This document shows, in pieces, positions 29,461 through 37,415 of a stretch of 47,307 bases of DNA. Below the pieces are notes generated by a model that worked only from the letters and a program-made list of their open reading frames with translations, was not told the DNA's origin and ran no database searches. How positions within the stretch are numbered: the stretch's first letter is position 1; the number at the start of each line of letters is the position of its first letter. Source of the stretch: Ancrocorticia sp. (GTDB lineage Bacteria; Actinomycetota; Actinomycetes; Actinomycetales; Actinomycetaceae); NCBI GenBank assembly GCA_022648165.1, contig JALCLX010000012.1, positions 1-47,307 of the forward strand, read 5' to 3'. The translations under genes were made by a program, and so were the position numbers.

Positions 29461-30365
29461 GCGTGTGTTTCCTTATACTGAGCGGTACCGAGTGACACCG
29501 GATCTCCTGTGAGTCCCTGCTCAGGCAACGAAATTCCAGTGTTCATGTGCTCTGCATGAGGCAGTTCTTTCGCGGATTCCACGAAACCAACTTCAGGTCC
29601 CAAGAATCTGCGTGCGAGCTTGCCAAAATGGGCCGGATCGCCAGTGGAATAGAACTTGCGCGATGGGTTCGTCTGATCGGACAGGAGCCCCTTCTGCGCT
29701 AGCTGGCGGTAAACGTCGCGTGCCGTCTCATCCGCTGAAGAAACCAATGTCACGTCCTCGCCCATGACCAAACCAATCACACCTGCGAGTAGCGGATAGT
29801 GGGTGCAACCGAGGACCAATGTGTCCACATTTGCCACCAGCATGGGCTCGAGGTATTCCTCAGCCACAGCCTGGACCTCCGGGCCTGCCGTCACGCCTGC
29901 CTCTACTAGTTCGACAAACCGCGGGCACGCTGCCATCGTCAACTTCACGTCGGTCGCGGCAGCGAACGCATCCGCATATGCTCCTGATCCGATCGTCGCT
30001 TGAGTTCCTATCACGCCGATGCGGCCTGTGCGAGTAGCTCGCACAGCCCTGCGAACCGCTGGCTGGATGACCTCTACAACGGGAATTCCATAACGTGCCT
30101 GGTACCGTTCGCGCGCGTCCGCAAGAACCGCAGCCGACGCAGAATTACACGCAATCACCAGCATCTTGACGCCAGAGGCCACCAGCTGATCCATGATTGC
30201 CAACGCGTATCGGCGCACATCCGCGATCGGTTGCGGGCCATAAGGTGCGTGAGCCGAGTCCCCAATGTACACGATCGATTCATTGGGCAGTTGATCAATA
30301 ATGGCCCGGGCTACGGTCAGCCCGCCTACACCCGAATCAAAAATACCTATCGCACGACGGTCCAT
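29457..30365 (-). CDS. murI: Glutamate racemase
   Basis: It makes D-glutamate for peptidoglycan. The 302-residue protein has [14 protein letters not shown], the catalytic C73 ([12 protein letters not shown]) and C187 ([11 protein letters not shown]), and [10 protein letters not shown]. The tail after residue 250 ([18 protein letters not shown]) is about 30 residues longer than in E. coli-type enzymes of similar core. It starts 7 nt after TAGAGT, probably leaderless, and is followed by the Rv1339-like gene with a 4-bp overlap. Confidence 0.95.
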   Translation of the reverse strand: MDRRAIGIFDSGVGGLTVARAIIDQLPNESIVYIGDSAHAPYGPQPIADVRRYALAIMDQLVASGVKMLVIACNSASAAVLADARERYQARYGIPVVEVIQPAVRRAVRATRTGRIGVIGTQATIGSGAYADAFAAATDVKLTMAACPRFVELVEAGVTAGPEVQAVAEEYLEPMLVANVDTLVLGCTHYPLLAGVIGLVMGEDVTLVSSADETARDVYRQLAQKGLLSDQTNPSRKFYSTGDPAHFGKLARRFLGPEVGFVESAKELPHAEHMNTGISLPEQGLTGDPVSLGTAQYKETHA

Positions 30366-30378
30366 AGAACGGACTCTA
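30366..30378 (-). promoter_or_regulatory. Leaderless promoter (-10) of murI
   Basis: TAGAGT (30373-30378, minus) lies across the 3' end of the preceding DUF2017 gene and is followed by 7 nt and the murI ATG. Confidence 0.5.
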
Positions 30379-31110
30379 CTTGCGCCGTGCCTTATTTCCG
30401 ATGGCGATCAAGAGTGACTCTTGCCACCAGGACAGCAAAGAGTAGAGAACTGCCAGTAAATCCTCGGTGTCTTCAACTTCGCGAGGTTCGTCACCCCCGC
30501 CGTGGCCCGTCATCTCAGAAGCTCTCCGATACACCTCCGATGCAGTCACGTCATCCACCACGCCCAAACGTGCCGCAAGGACCAAACGAATATCGTTGGC
30601 GGCTGCAAGCCACGCGCCGGCGTCGTCGTTCGCAACCCACACCCGGCCATCGACGTCCCCTAGGCTTTCGAAAAACGTCGCCAGGTTCTCTGCCTTCGCC
30701 ATCGCCACAGAGTCCTGTGTTATATTTCGAAGCTCACGTGCCAATTCTGGTTCCTCGGACATGTCCGGAAGGAGACGGGCAATTGCCTCGTCCATCGGGA
30801 TGCGCTTTCCATCATCCGCATGCCCGCCGATCGGAACATCACTGAGATCCGCACTCCACGCGCCCGTTCCCAAATGCTCTTCGAGATCGGCCAGATCCGC
30901 CAATTCAGCTGCGTAATCTGCTAGCGGATCAGCTAATCCGGGTTCCTCAGATTCGTGGTGGGCGCGTTCATTGCGTTGCTCAAGGATTTCCGAAATTGAG
31001 ATACCGAGCATTGTCCCGACGTCGACGGCGAGCCCGCGCACCATCGTGCGCTCGGTTTCGTCCGCTTTGGCCGCATAGCCGCCACGTTCCGGGTGGAAAG
31101 CCCACACCAT
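30376..31110 (-). CDS. DUF2017 family protein
   Basis: A 244-residue actinobacterial protein of unknown function that typically follows clpS. It is mostly helical and very acidic in the middle ([17 protein letters not shown]). The later half has [31 protein letters not shown] and LVLAARLGV. No catalytic motif is seen. It starts 9 nt after clpS with AGGGGG upstream of the ATG, so the two are an operon. A link to ClpS-directed proteolysis is suggested only by this conserved pairing. Confidence 0.85.
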   Translation of the reverse strand: MVWAFHPERGGYAAKADETERTMVRGLAVDVGTMLGISISEILEQRNERAHHESEEPGLADPLADYAAELADLADLEEHLGTGAWSADLSDVPIGGHADDGKRIPMDEAIARLLPDMSEEPELARELRNITQDSVAMAKAENLATFFESLGDVDGRVWVANDDAGAWLAAANDIRLVLAARLGVVDDVTASEVYRRASEMTGHGGGDEPREVEDTEDLLAVLYSLLSWWQESLLIAIGNKARRK

Positions 31111-31119
31111 CGTCGCCCC

Positions 31120-31425
31120 CTAATCACCCAAATCCGGTTCTATCGTTGCCCATAGCCCGTACGTGTGCATCGCCTGCGCGTCCGCTTCCATCTGTTCCCT
31201 TTGTCCGTGAGACACGACAGCCCGCCCGTTCTGGTGCACCTGTAACATGAGGCGACGCGCGGTATCAGGATCGAAGCCAAAATATGTGGAAAAGACCCAC
31301 TCCACGTAGGTCATCAAGTTCACCGGGTCATTGTGGACCACGGTGCGCCACACATGCGCGCGCTCAGATTCGGCACGCGTATTGGTGCCTTGTTCTGTCT
31401 CCGGCGTCGAATTCTGGCTAGTCAC
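31120..31425 (-). CDS. clpS: ATP-dependent Clp protease adaptor ClpS
   Basis: It delivers N-degron substrates to the Clp ATPase. The 101-residue product has WRTVVHNDPVNLMTYVEWVF (N-end-binding Asn-Asp pair), ARRLMLQVHQNGRAVVSHGQREQMEADA and a tail Glu-Pro-Asp. I place the start at GTG 31425, which stands 7 nt after TAGACT without a ribosome site; the frame is open further upstream but the N-terminal reading there is not conserved. It precedes DUF2017. Confidence 0.93.
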   Translation of the reverse strand: MTSQNSTPETEQGTNTRAESERAHVWRTVVHNDPVNLMTYVEWVFSTYFGFDPDTARRLMLQVHQNGRAVVSHGQREQMEADAQAMHTYGLWATIEPDLGD

Positions 31426-31438
31426 GTAGCTCAGTCTA
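31426..31438 (-). promoter_or_regulatory. Leaderless promoter (-10) of clpS
   Basis: TAGACT (31433-31438, minus) is followed by 7 nt and GTG. Confidence 0.55.
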
Positions 31439-31579
31439 GCCGGGGCACACAAACTGAGCACACAGGCGCTCAGGAACCTCGCCCCACTGCCTGACGTGCC
31501 GCCCACACACATCCCAGCCAGTTCAATGGGAAAAGATTCAGCCCGTGGCCTGGAACGCCACCTACAGCAGAGCACGCGG

Positions 31580-31591
31580 TAAAGTGAGCAC
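31580..31591 (+). promoter_or_regulatory. Leaderless promoter (-10) of pncB
   Basis: TAAAGT (31580-31585) is followed by GAGCAC and the pncB ATG. There is no ribosome site. Confidence 0.65.
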
Positions 31592-32935
31592 ATGCGAACG
31601 TCACTGTTAACTGACATGTACGAACTCACGATGGTAGACGCAGCCCGCGCCTCGGGAACTGCGGATCGCCAAAGCGTATTCGAAGTCTTCGCCCGCAGGC
31701 TCCCCGGGGGCCGGCGCTACGGCGTCGTCGCTGGAACATCGCGTGTGTTGGAGGCGATTCGCGATTTCCAATTCGACGACGACGAACTTGAGTACCTCCG
31801 TTCGCTCCACATTGTTTCCGATTCCACACTCGACTGGCTGTCCACCTATAAGTTCACTGGGGATCTCTATGGGTACCTTGAGGGCGAGTGCTACTTTCCC
31901 CACTCACCCATCGTCACTGTCACCGGCACGTTCGCGGAAACCTGTGTTCTAGAAACGGTGATCCTTTCCATCCTGAATCACGATTCGGCGGTTGCTACTG
32001 CGGCGTCGCGCATGACAATGGCGGCACACGGACGGCCGTGTGCCGAATTCGGTGCCCGGCGCACGCATGAGGGCGCAGCCGTCCACGCTGCCCGCGCCGC
32101 CGTCATCGCCGGCTTTTCCAGCACCTCCGATCTCGAAGCCGGCAGGCTCTACGGCCTCAAGGTGAGCGGTACCTCCGCGCACTCCTTCACTCTGGTCCAC
32201 GACAGTGAAGAGGAAGCATTCGCCGCACAAATAGCCACCATGGGTACCAACACCGCAATTCTCGTAGATACCTATGACATCCCACAGGGGATCGAAAAAG
32301 CCGTTGCTGCCGCACGAGCAGCCGGAGGTGAACTCGGTGCAATTCGGATTGATTCTGGCGACCTCATCGCGCAAGCTTTCACCGCGCGGAAGCAGTTGAA
32401 CGATCTCGGCGCCACTTCTACAAAGATCATCGTCACGTCCGACCTCGACGAATACGCGCTCGCCGCACTCAACGCCGCACCGGTTGATTCCTACGGTGTA
32501 GGCACGAAGGTAGTCACGGGCTCCGGTTATCCCACTGCAGAGATGGTCTACAAACTTGTTGCGCGCACCGGTTCGGACGGATTGATGCACGAAGTCGCCA
32601 AAGTCTCCGAAAACAAGAGGACAGTAGGCGGTTTCAAAGTCGCCGGCCGCGTTCCTGATAGCCAGGGGCATGCCGCACAAGAACTGATCGTCTCCGCAGA
32701 ATCCTGGGAAGCCGGCCTAGATTACCTCGAACGTTCCGGGGCGCGGCCCCTTCAAGAAAAACTCATTTCCAACGGCGTGATCGACGAATCTCACATTGGG
32801 CCACAGGTTGTGCCGCAGGCGCAGGCGCGCCACATCGCTGCACGCGCCGAGCTTCCCTACGACGGTTGGAGGCTCTCCCCCGGCGACCCCGCCGTGCCCA
32901 CCAAGATGATCGACATTTTCGAAGGCGATGACTAA
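31592..32935 (+). CDS. pncB: Nicotinate phosphoribosyltransferase
   Basis: It joins nicotinate and PRPP to give nicotinate mononucleotide in NAD salvage. The 447-residue protein has TDMYELTMVDAA, FEVFARRLPGGRRYGV, EFGARRTHEGAAVHAARAA, VSGTSAHSFTLVH with the phosphorylated-His position, VDTYDIPQG and IRIDSGDL, and VGTKVVTGSGYPTAEMVYKLV. It is divergent from clpS and probably leaderless, as with the Rv1330c-clpS pair in mycobacteria. Confidence 0.95.
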   Translation: MRTSLLTDMYELTMVDAARASGTADRQSVFEVFARRLPGGRRYGVVAGTSRVLEAIRDFQFDDDELEYLRSLHIVSDSTLDWLSTYKFTGDLYGYLEGECYFPHSPIVTVTGTFAETCVLETVILSILNHDSAVATAASRMTMAAHGRPCAEFGARRTHEGAAVHAARAAVIAGFSSTSDLEAGRLYGLKVSGTSAHSFTLVHDSEEEAFAAQIATMGTNTAILVDTYDIPQGIEKAVAAARAAGGELGAIRIDSGDLIAQAFTARKQLNDLGATSTKIIVTSDLDEYALAALNAAPVDSYGVGTKVVTGSGYPTAEMVYKLVARTGSDGLMHEVAKVSENKRTVGGFKVAGRVPDSQGHAAQELIVSAESWEAGLDYLERSGARPLQEKLISNGVIDESHIGPQVVPQAQARHIAARAELPYDGWRLSPGDPAVPTKMIDIFEGDD

Positions 32936-32982
32936 TCCGGTAACAGCCGGCTAACGCGGCACAAAGAACTATGCCGCACATG

Positions 32983-33054
32983 ACTTTTTCTAGTCGAATA
33001 GGGCATTTCCCCAGGCGAAGATGCCACCTGCTCCCCTTTCCAACTAGAAAAAGT
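32983..33054 (-). repeat. 71-bp-type inverted-end element, copy D (72 bp, reverse orientation)
   Basis: It starts ACTTTTTCTAGTCGAATAGG and ends TTTCCAACTAGAAAAAGT. The ends pair for about 20 positions with G-U pairs allowed. Its reverse complement ends in TTCGACTAGAAAAAGT as copy A does, so it is inverted relative to A, B and C. Confidence 0.75.
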
Positions 33055-33058
33055 ACGT

Positions 33059-33101
33059 CGCCCCTTCCGCGCGCGGAGACACACGCCGCCCCTTCCGCGC
33101 G
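33059..33101. repeat. 15-bp direct repeat, period 28
   Basis: CGCCCCTTCCGCGCG occurs identically at 33059-33073 and 33087-33101, right after element copy D. Confidence 0.85.
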
Positions 33102-33162
33102 GAAAAGCGCGCCATTTTCAGCCAATTTCTCCGGCTTCTGCAACCCTCCGCACACCCTTCGC

Positions 33163-33183
33163 CTTGAGTGAACTATACTCAAG
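33163..33183. promoter_or_regulatory. HAIR operator for HspR
   Basis: CTTGAGT, 7 bp, ACTCAAG is a perfect match to the HspR-associated inverted repeat. It lies just upstream of TTGACT (33189-33194), the likely -35 of hsp20, which pairs with TACCTT at 33212-33217 (17-bp spacer). HspR repression of hsp20 is thus well supported. No hspR gene is in the window. Confidence 0.92.
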
Positions 33184-33267
33184 TTTTCTTGACTCTGTTC
33201 CTGCAAGTATCTACCTTTATAGATATACGGAACGGCATCCCGTTACGATTAGAAAGGAGCATTTGTT

Positions 33268-33726
33268 ATGGCAACATTTACTACTGACCCATTCCGCGAA
33301 CTGGAGCGTCTGATGGTTGGCAATTTGCGGGCCCCTGCTTCTACGGCTATGCCTATGGACATCTATCGCAAGGGTGACACCTTCCTGGCACAGATTGACC
33401 TTCCAGGCGTCAACCCCGACAGCATTGACATCGACATTGACGACCGCACACTGACGGTGCGCGCAGAACGCACCCCCGCAAAAGATGACGACATCAAGTG
33501 GCTATCCCGCGAGCGCCCCGCTGGGACATTCGCGCGTCAGCTCACTTTGGGCTACGGGCTCGCCGCAGACCGCGTCGAGGCAGACTACAACGACGGCGTT
33601 CTGACTATCAAGATGCCTGTCAGCGAAGAGTCCAAGCCGCGGAAGGTGACCGTTGGGCACAGCAATACCGATCAGGTAATCGAGACCAACTCGGATGAGA
33701 AGGCCAAGGAAAAACCGGAGAAGTAA
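33268..33726 (+). CDS. Hsp20-family small heat shock protein
   Basis: An ATP-independent holdase that binds unfolding proteins. The 152-residue protein starts with a short N-terminal arm and has the alpha-crystallin domain (MPMDIYRKGDTFLAQIDLPGVNPDSIDIDIDDRTLTV... GVLTIKMPVSE) and a Lys/Glu tail. Start ATG 33268 behind AAAGGAG. A perfect HspR operator lies 85 nt upstream, so expression should rise with heat when DnaK titrates HspR. Confidence 0.93.
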   Translation: MATFTTDPFRELERLMVGNLRAPASTAMPMDIYRKGDTFLAQIDLPGVNPDSIDIDIDDRTLTVRAERTPAKDDDIKWLSRERPAGTFARQLTLGYGLAADRVEADYNDGVLTIKMPVSEESKPRKVTVGHSNTDQVIETNSDEKAKEKPEK

Positions 33727-33824
33727 CGCTGGCAGCCCAGCCTGCAGTATCGCACAGTCAGCACGATCGATAACTCGGCGGTATCACCGCAGCTGAGACG
33801 GCATCGTCAAAGGAGATGACATGC

Positions 33825-33861
33825 GAAGGGCGGTGACACAGTTATTGTGTCACCGCCCTTC
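33825..33861 (+). terminator. Terminator after hsp20
   Basis: GAAGGGCGGTGACACA (33825-33840) pairs without mismatch with TGTGTCACCGCCCTTC (33846-33861) around GTTAT. It lies 98 nt after the hsp20 stop. Confidence 0.8.
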
Positions 33862-33944
33862 ACTACCCTCTCAGCACATTTTCATTGCTGCGCTTTTATC
33901 CCGAACGTGATTGGATGGGACACAAGGAAAGGAGAGCACGCATT

Positions 33945-34478
33945 ATGACTACAATCAATTCGACACTACCTGCCGATACGCATGTTGCTAATCCGCCCTT
34001 TACAGCATCACCAAAGCTGGCGAGGGCATTGCAACAGCTCCACGTTGACCTGATCGACCTCCACATCGTTGGAAAACAGGTCCATTGGAACGTCGTCGGT
34101 TCCAACTTCCGCGATCTTCACCGTCAGCTAGACGAGGTGGTCGATGCAGCACGGGAATTCTCTGACACAGTTGCAGAACGCATGCGCGCCATCTACATCA
34201 CGCCTGATGGCCGGGCAAAAACAGTGGCAGCTCAGAGCAGCCTCCCCGCACTCGACGCGGAGGAGATCAGTACGCACGACGCGGTGGACTACATCGTATC
34301 GGCCCTGTACGCAGTATCGAAGACCGCACGGTCGATCCACGACACAGTGGATGAAGAAGACCCCACGACCACGGACATTCTTCACGCGATCATTGAGCGC
34401 CTGGAACAGCTCGCATGGATGGTTGACGCGGAGAACCGCAAAGCTAACGAGTCATTCCCCGCTCAGCGAAATGTCTAA
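33945..34478 (+). CDS. dps: Dps-family ferritin-like DNA protection protein
   Basis: It stores iron using peroxide as oxidant and can coat DNA. The 177-residue protein has the inter-subunit ferroxidase signature VHWNVVGSNFRDLHRQLDEVVDAAREF (H47, H59, D63, D67). The N-terminal tail is short and has few basic residues. Start ATG 33945 is chosen because AAGGAAAGGAG stands upstream; an open extension to 33885 lacks such a site. It follows the hsp20 terminator, so has its own promoter, not identified with confidence. Confidence 0.92.
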   Translation: MTTINSTLPADTHVANPPFTASPKLARALQQLHVDLIDLHIVGKQVHWNVVGSNFRDLHRQLDEVVDAAREFSDTVAERMRAIYITPDGRAKTVAAQSSLPALDAEEISTHDAVDYIVSALYAVSKTARSIHDTVDEEDPTTTDILHAIIERLEQLAWMVDAENRKANESFPAQRNV

Positions 34479-34549
34479 TTTCCGGTGCGAATATTGCTGA
34501 TCTGGGACGGCTAGCAACGCAATCAGTTCCGAAATCGGCAACAAACCAG

Positions 34550-34621
34550 TTCCGTAGCGGCTCCGGGCGCCTGCGTTCCGATGTGAACGCGGAGTTTACC
34601 GCACTCGGTGCCGCTACGGAA
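34550..34621. repeat. 72-bp structured inverted repeat between dps and hup
   Basis: Perfect 12-bp arms TTCCGTAGCGGC (34550-34561) and GCCGCTACGGAA (34610-34621) enclose an inner hairpin GCGTTC-CGATGT-GAACGC. Total length is 72 bp, the same size class as the 71-bp elements, but the end sequences differ. It may be the dps terminator, a structured RNA, or a member of a second repeat family. Confidence 0.65.
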
Positions 34622-34649
34622 TTGTCGTTAATACCTCGCATGATATATT
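34622..34649 (+). promoter_or_regulatory. Candidate promoter of hup
   Basis: TTGTCG (34622-34627) and TATATT (34644-34649), spacing 16 bp, lie about 105 nt upstream of hup and directly after the 72-bp inverted repeat. Confidence 0.4.
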
Positions 34650-34755
34650 CATCGAGAATCCGCGTGGAATGTGTATACGCTGGCGATTTTCAGATAGATT
34701 TTTCCGTGATGCCCCATCAGGGCACTGATAACCAACGATAACGAGAGGTATGGGT

Positions 34756-35037
34756 ATGTCCCTGAACCGCACTGAACTTATTGCTAAGGTGGCTGAAAAG
34801 GCCGGCCTGACGAAGACCGAGTCCGATAAGGCCCTGTCGGCACTCCAGGATGTCCTGGTGGAGTCACTTGAAGCCGGCGAAACCGTGAAGATCACGGGTC
34901 TTATGGCGATTGAACGTACCGAACGCGCCGCCCGCAAGGGTCGCAATCCCCGTACAGGCGAGGAAATCGAGATTCCTGCTGGTTACGGAGTCAAGCTCAC
35001 TGCCGGTTCAGCTTTGAAGAAGGCAGTATCCAAGTAG
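34756..35037 (+). CDS. hup: DNA-binding protein HU
   Basis: A nucleoid protein that bends DNA. The 93-residue product has MSLNRTELIAKVAEKAG, VKITGLMAIE, and the DNA-arm RKGRNPRTGEEIEIPAGYGVKL. It lacks the long Lys/Ala tail of mycobacterial HupB. I use ATG 34756, with AGAGG upstream; ATG 34750 (two codons more) is equally possible. Confidence 0.95.
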   Translation: MSLNRTELIAKVAEKAGLTKTESDKALSALQDVLVESLEAGETVKITGLMAIERTERAARKGRNPRTGEEIEIPAGYGVKLTAGSALKKAVSK

Positions 35038-35067
35038 CACATATCCACTAGCAATGTGGTAATCGGT

Positions 35068-35099
35068 GCAAGGGCTCGGCAGCCATGCCGAGCCCTTGC
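35068..35099 (+). terminator. Terminator after hup
   Basis: GCAAGGGCTCGGCA (35068-35081) pairs perfectly with TGCCGAGCCCTTGC (35086-35099) around a 4-nt loop. The next gene's -10 box starts 4 nt later, so its -35 region overlaps this hairpin. Confidence 0.85.
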
Positions 35100-35102
35100 T
35101 TG

Positions 35103-35115
35103 TAAGATAGAGAGT
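35103..35115 (+). promoter_or_regulatory. Leaderless promoter (-10) of the DUF3039/helicase pair
   Basis: TAAGAT (35103-35108) is followed by 7 nt and ATG 35116. Confidence 0.55.
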
Positions 35116-35451
35116 ATGAGTACGTCGCTTCCTGAACCACCACGTGCACCGGCCGCTCCGAGCGGACCCGAAACTGCCCCTGCATCAGGCACAGAACTCC
35201 TGGAACGCACTGAGGAACAGCGCTCGCCAGGAGATGAGGAACGCTACGCTCACTATGTCCGCAAGGAGCGCATCACCGAATCAGCGATACTCGGTAAACC
35301 GGTAGTGGCTCTGTGCGGTAAGGTGTGGACGCCATCGAGGAACCCCGATCGGTATCCTATCTGCCCGGTATGCAAAGAGATCTTCGAAAAGATGGGCAAC
35401 AACGGATCCGGATGGCCGTTCGGGCCGGATGTCCCTGGTAACGGTCAGTGA
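35116..35451 (+). CDS. DUF3039 family protein
   Basis: A 111-residue actinobacterial protein of unknown function. A Pro/Ala-rich N-terminus precedes the conserved core RYAHYVRKERITESAILGKPVVALCGKVWTPSRN and YPICPVCKEIFE. Three Cys (67, 83, 86) and His46 could hold a zinc ion. The start is placed at 35116, probably leaderless. The stop overlaps the GTG of the helicase gene (GTGA), so the two are translationally coupled, as in many Actinobacteria. Confidence 0.88.
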   Translation: MSTSLPEPPRAPAAPSGPETAPASGTELLERTEEQRSPGDEERYAHYVRKERITESAILGKPVVALCGKVWTPSRNPDRYPICPVCKEIFEKMGNNGSGWPFGPDVPGNGQ

Positions 35452-37235
35452 CCGCGGGGCACGATAAGCCCCGCCAACGCCCACGCTCCGTATCGATCAA
35501 CGCTGCGGAAAACCTCTCCCCCGCTTATCCTCAACGGGCGGCATGGGGGACTGCGGCTTCTTTGCGCGCGTGGCAGGCAGAGGCTCTCCAACGTTATCTG
35601 AGCACAGATCCACGCGACTTCCTGGCAGTGGCAACACCTGGAGCCGGTAAAACTACCTTCGCGCTGCGAGTGGCCGTAGAGCAGCTAGCCCGTGGAACAG
35701 TCCGAACGATCACCGTGGTGTGCCCCACCGAGCATCTCAAGTCCCAGTGGGCTCACGCCGCAGAACGCGTGGGCCTCCAGCTTGATCCCGATTTCACCAA
35801 CGCGCAGCGGGAGGAGGGAAGCTTCTTCGACGGCGTCTGCGTCACCTACGCCCAGGTTGCCGCAAATCCTGAACTACACCGGGCGAGAACACGCCGCCGC
35901 CCTACCCTGGTTATCCTCGATGAAATCCACCACGGCGGTGATGCGCTTTCCTGGGGCGACGGCATCCGCACGGCGTTCGACGCCGCGACCCGCAGACTCT
36001 CTCTAACCGGGACACCATTTCGATCCGATACCGCTCCGATTCCCTTTGTGGAATATGCGCCGTCACGCGATGGCGTCCGGCGTTCCCGTGCGGACTACAC
36101 GTACGGCTATACGCAAGCGCTCCACGACGGCGTCGTCCGCCCTGTTATGTTCCTCAGTTACTCCGGCGAGATGCGCTGGCAAACGAAACAGGGCGACGTC
36201 GTCGCCGCTACTTTGGGTGAGCCGCTTACGAAAGATATGGCGGCCCAGGCATGGCGCACAGCACTCAATCCGGATGGCGACTGGATTCCGGCCGTACTGG
36301 CTGCCGCCGACGAACGTCTCACGGCAGTGCGACGCACTATCCCCGATGCGGGTGGGCTGGTGATCGCAACTGATCACAAAGCAGCACGGGCGTATGCGCA
36401 GCAACTTGACGCAATTACGGGAGAGCCAACGGCGCTTGTACTCTCGGACGATTCCGGAGCTTCCGATCGCATCGCCGCATTTTCCGCCAGCGATTCACGC
36501 TGGATGGTCGCAGTGCGCATGGTCTCCGAAGGCGTGGATGTGCCGCGCCTTGCGGTGGGCGTTTACGCGACATCCACTGCCACCCCGCTGTTCTTTGCGC
36601 AAGCTATCGGCCGTTTCGTGCGTGCTCGGCGGCGGGGAGAAACAGCTACCGTCTTTCTGCCGTCAGTTCCTCAGCTGCTTCAACTCGCTGGCGAAATGGA
36701 GAAGGAACGCGATCACGCTCTGGACGTTCCACGAAGTTCCGATGATGGGGTATGGGACGACGGCGCCCTCGCCGCCGCGAACCGTGAGGAATCGGCTTCC
36801 AGCGCCCTTGATGGCCCCGGATTCGCTCCTCTTGAATCTGACGCATTGTTTGACCGCGCACTCTTTGATGGCGGCGAATTCGGACTGGGTGCCGCAGTCG
36901 GTTCGGACGAGGAGGCAGATTTCCTGGGGATTCCCGGGTTGCTGGAACCCGAAGAAGTTACCACGTTGCTCCGGCAGCGCCAGGCTAAGCAATCCTCAAA
37001 GCGTGCACATACGGCCACGTCACCCCGTCTCGATGAGGCGCACCGGCGCCGTGCAGCACGGAAGGAACTCACCAGCCTGGTTGCCGCCTGGGCCCGGCAA
37101 TCGGGCCAACCGCACGCGCTCATCTACTCCGAGCTTCGGCGCATATGCGGTGGCCCTGAAGTGGCCCGCGCGTCCACCGAGCAACTCCAAGAGCGGATCT
37201 CGCAGGTCCGGCGATGGTTTGTTGGGCGCAAATAA
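35448..37235 (+). CDS. DEAD/DEAH-box superfamily 2 helicase
   Basis: A 595-residue SF2 ATPase. Motif I lies at VATPGAGKTTFAL (61-73), motif Ia at VVCPTEHLKSQW, motif II is LDEIHHGGD (Asp-Glu-Ile-His in place of DEAD/H), motif III SLTGTPF, and motifs V and VI VSEGVDVPRLAVG and QAIGRFVRARRRGE. The C-terminal part (about 400-595) is Glu/Asp-rich then basic and is special to this actinobacterial family. It starts at GTG 35448, overlapping DUF3039 by four bases. The partnership suggests a nucleic-acid complex of unknown task. Confidence 0.9.
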   Translation: MTAGHDKPRQRPRSVSINAAENLSPAYPQRAAWGTAASLRAWQAEALQRYLSTDPRDFLAVATPGAGKTTFALRVAVEQLARGTVRTITVVCPTEHLKSQWAHAAERVGLQLDPDFTNAQREEGSFFDGVCVTYAQVAANPELHRARTRRRPTLVILDEIHHGGDALSWGDGIRTAFDAATRRLSLTGTPFRSDTAPIPFVEYAPSRDGVRRSRADYTYGYTQALHDGVVRPVMFLSYSGEMRWQTKQGDVVAATLGEPLTKDMAAQAWRTALNPDGDWIPAVLAAADERLTAVRRTIPDAGGLVIATDHKAARAYAQQLDAITGEPTALVLSDDSGASDRIAAFSASDSRWMVAVRMVSEGVDVPRLAVGVYATSTATPLFFAQAIGRFVRARRRGETATVFLPSVPQLLQLAGEMEKERDHALDVPRSSDDGVWDDGALAAANREESASSALDGPGFAPLESDALFDRALFDGGEFGLGAAVGSDEEADFLGIPGLLEPEEVTTLLRQRQAKQSSKRAHTATSPRLDEAHRRRAARKELTSLVAAWARQSGQPHALIYSELRRICGGPEVARASTEQLQERISQVRRWFVGRK

Positions 37236-37415
37236 GCACCTAACAGGAGTGCGCGCTATATGGCCGCACGCTGGCTAGCACCACACACCGGCTGGCACCA
37301 CACGCCAGCTAGCACCCACCGCAGGGAATAGCCGACGCATTCGCAGTGTTGTAGGATGTATGAGCATGCCCCGATGTGGGCGCGTTCCGGTTCAGCCGGG
37401 TTACCAATTGAATAT
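37236..37415 (+). promoter_or_regulatory. ssrA upstream region with inverted repeats
   Basis: The gap has repeats GGCTAGCACC, GGCTGGCACC and GCCAGCTAGCACC (37270-37318) that can form a GCTGGC/GCCAGC hairpin, perhaps ending the helicase message. TAGGAT at 37352-37357 is the best -10 for ssrA, with a poor -35. The tmRNA precursor would have a leader of about 55 nt removed by RNase P. Confidence 0.4.

Larger units (their letters stand above)
32936..33162. other. Non-coding gap after pncB
   Basis: The gap from pncB to the HAIR site carries 71-bp element copy D (32983-33054), a 15-bp repeat pair (33059-33101) and otherwise C-rich sequence with no credible gene. Confidence 0.6.

Noticed and set aside
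31426-31629. N-terminal extension of ClpS to 31629
   Set aside because: The added 68 residues are not ClpS-like and overlap the divergent pncB promoter and start.
33821-33910. 29-codon frame with a good ribosome site (AAAGGAG) after hsp20
   Set aside because: The frame is laid over the perfect terminator hairpin 33825-33861 and gives no recognisable peptide. A short leader peptide for dps cannot be excluded but is not supported.
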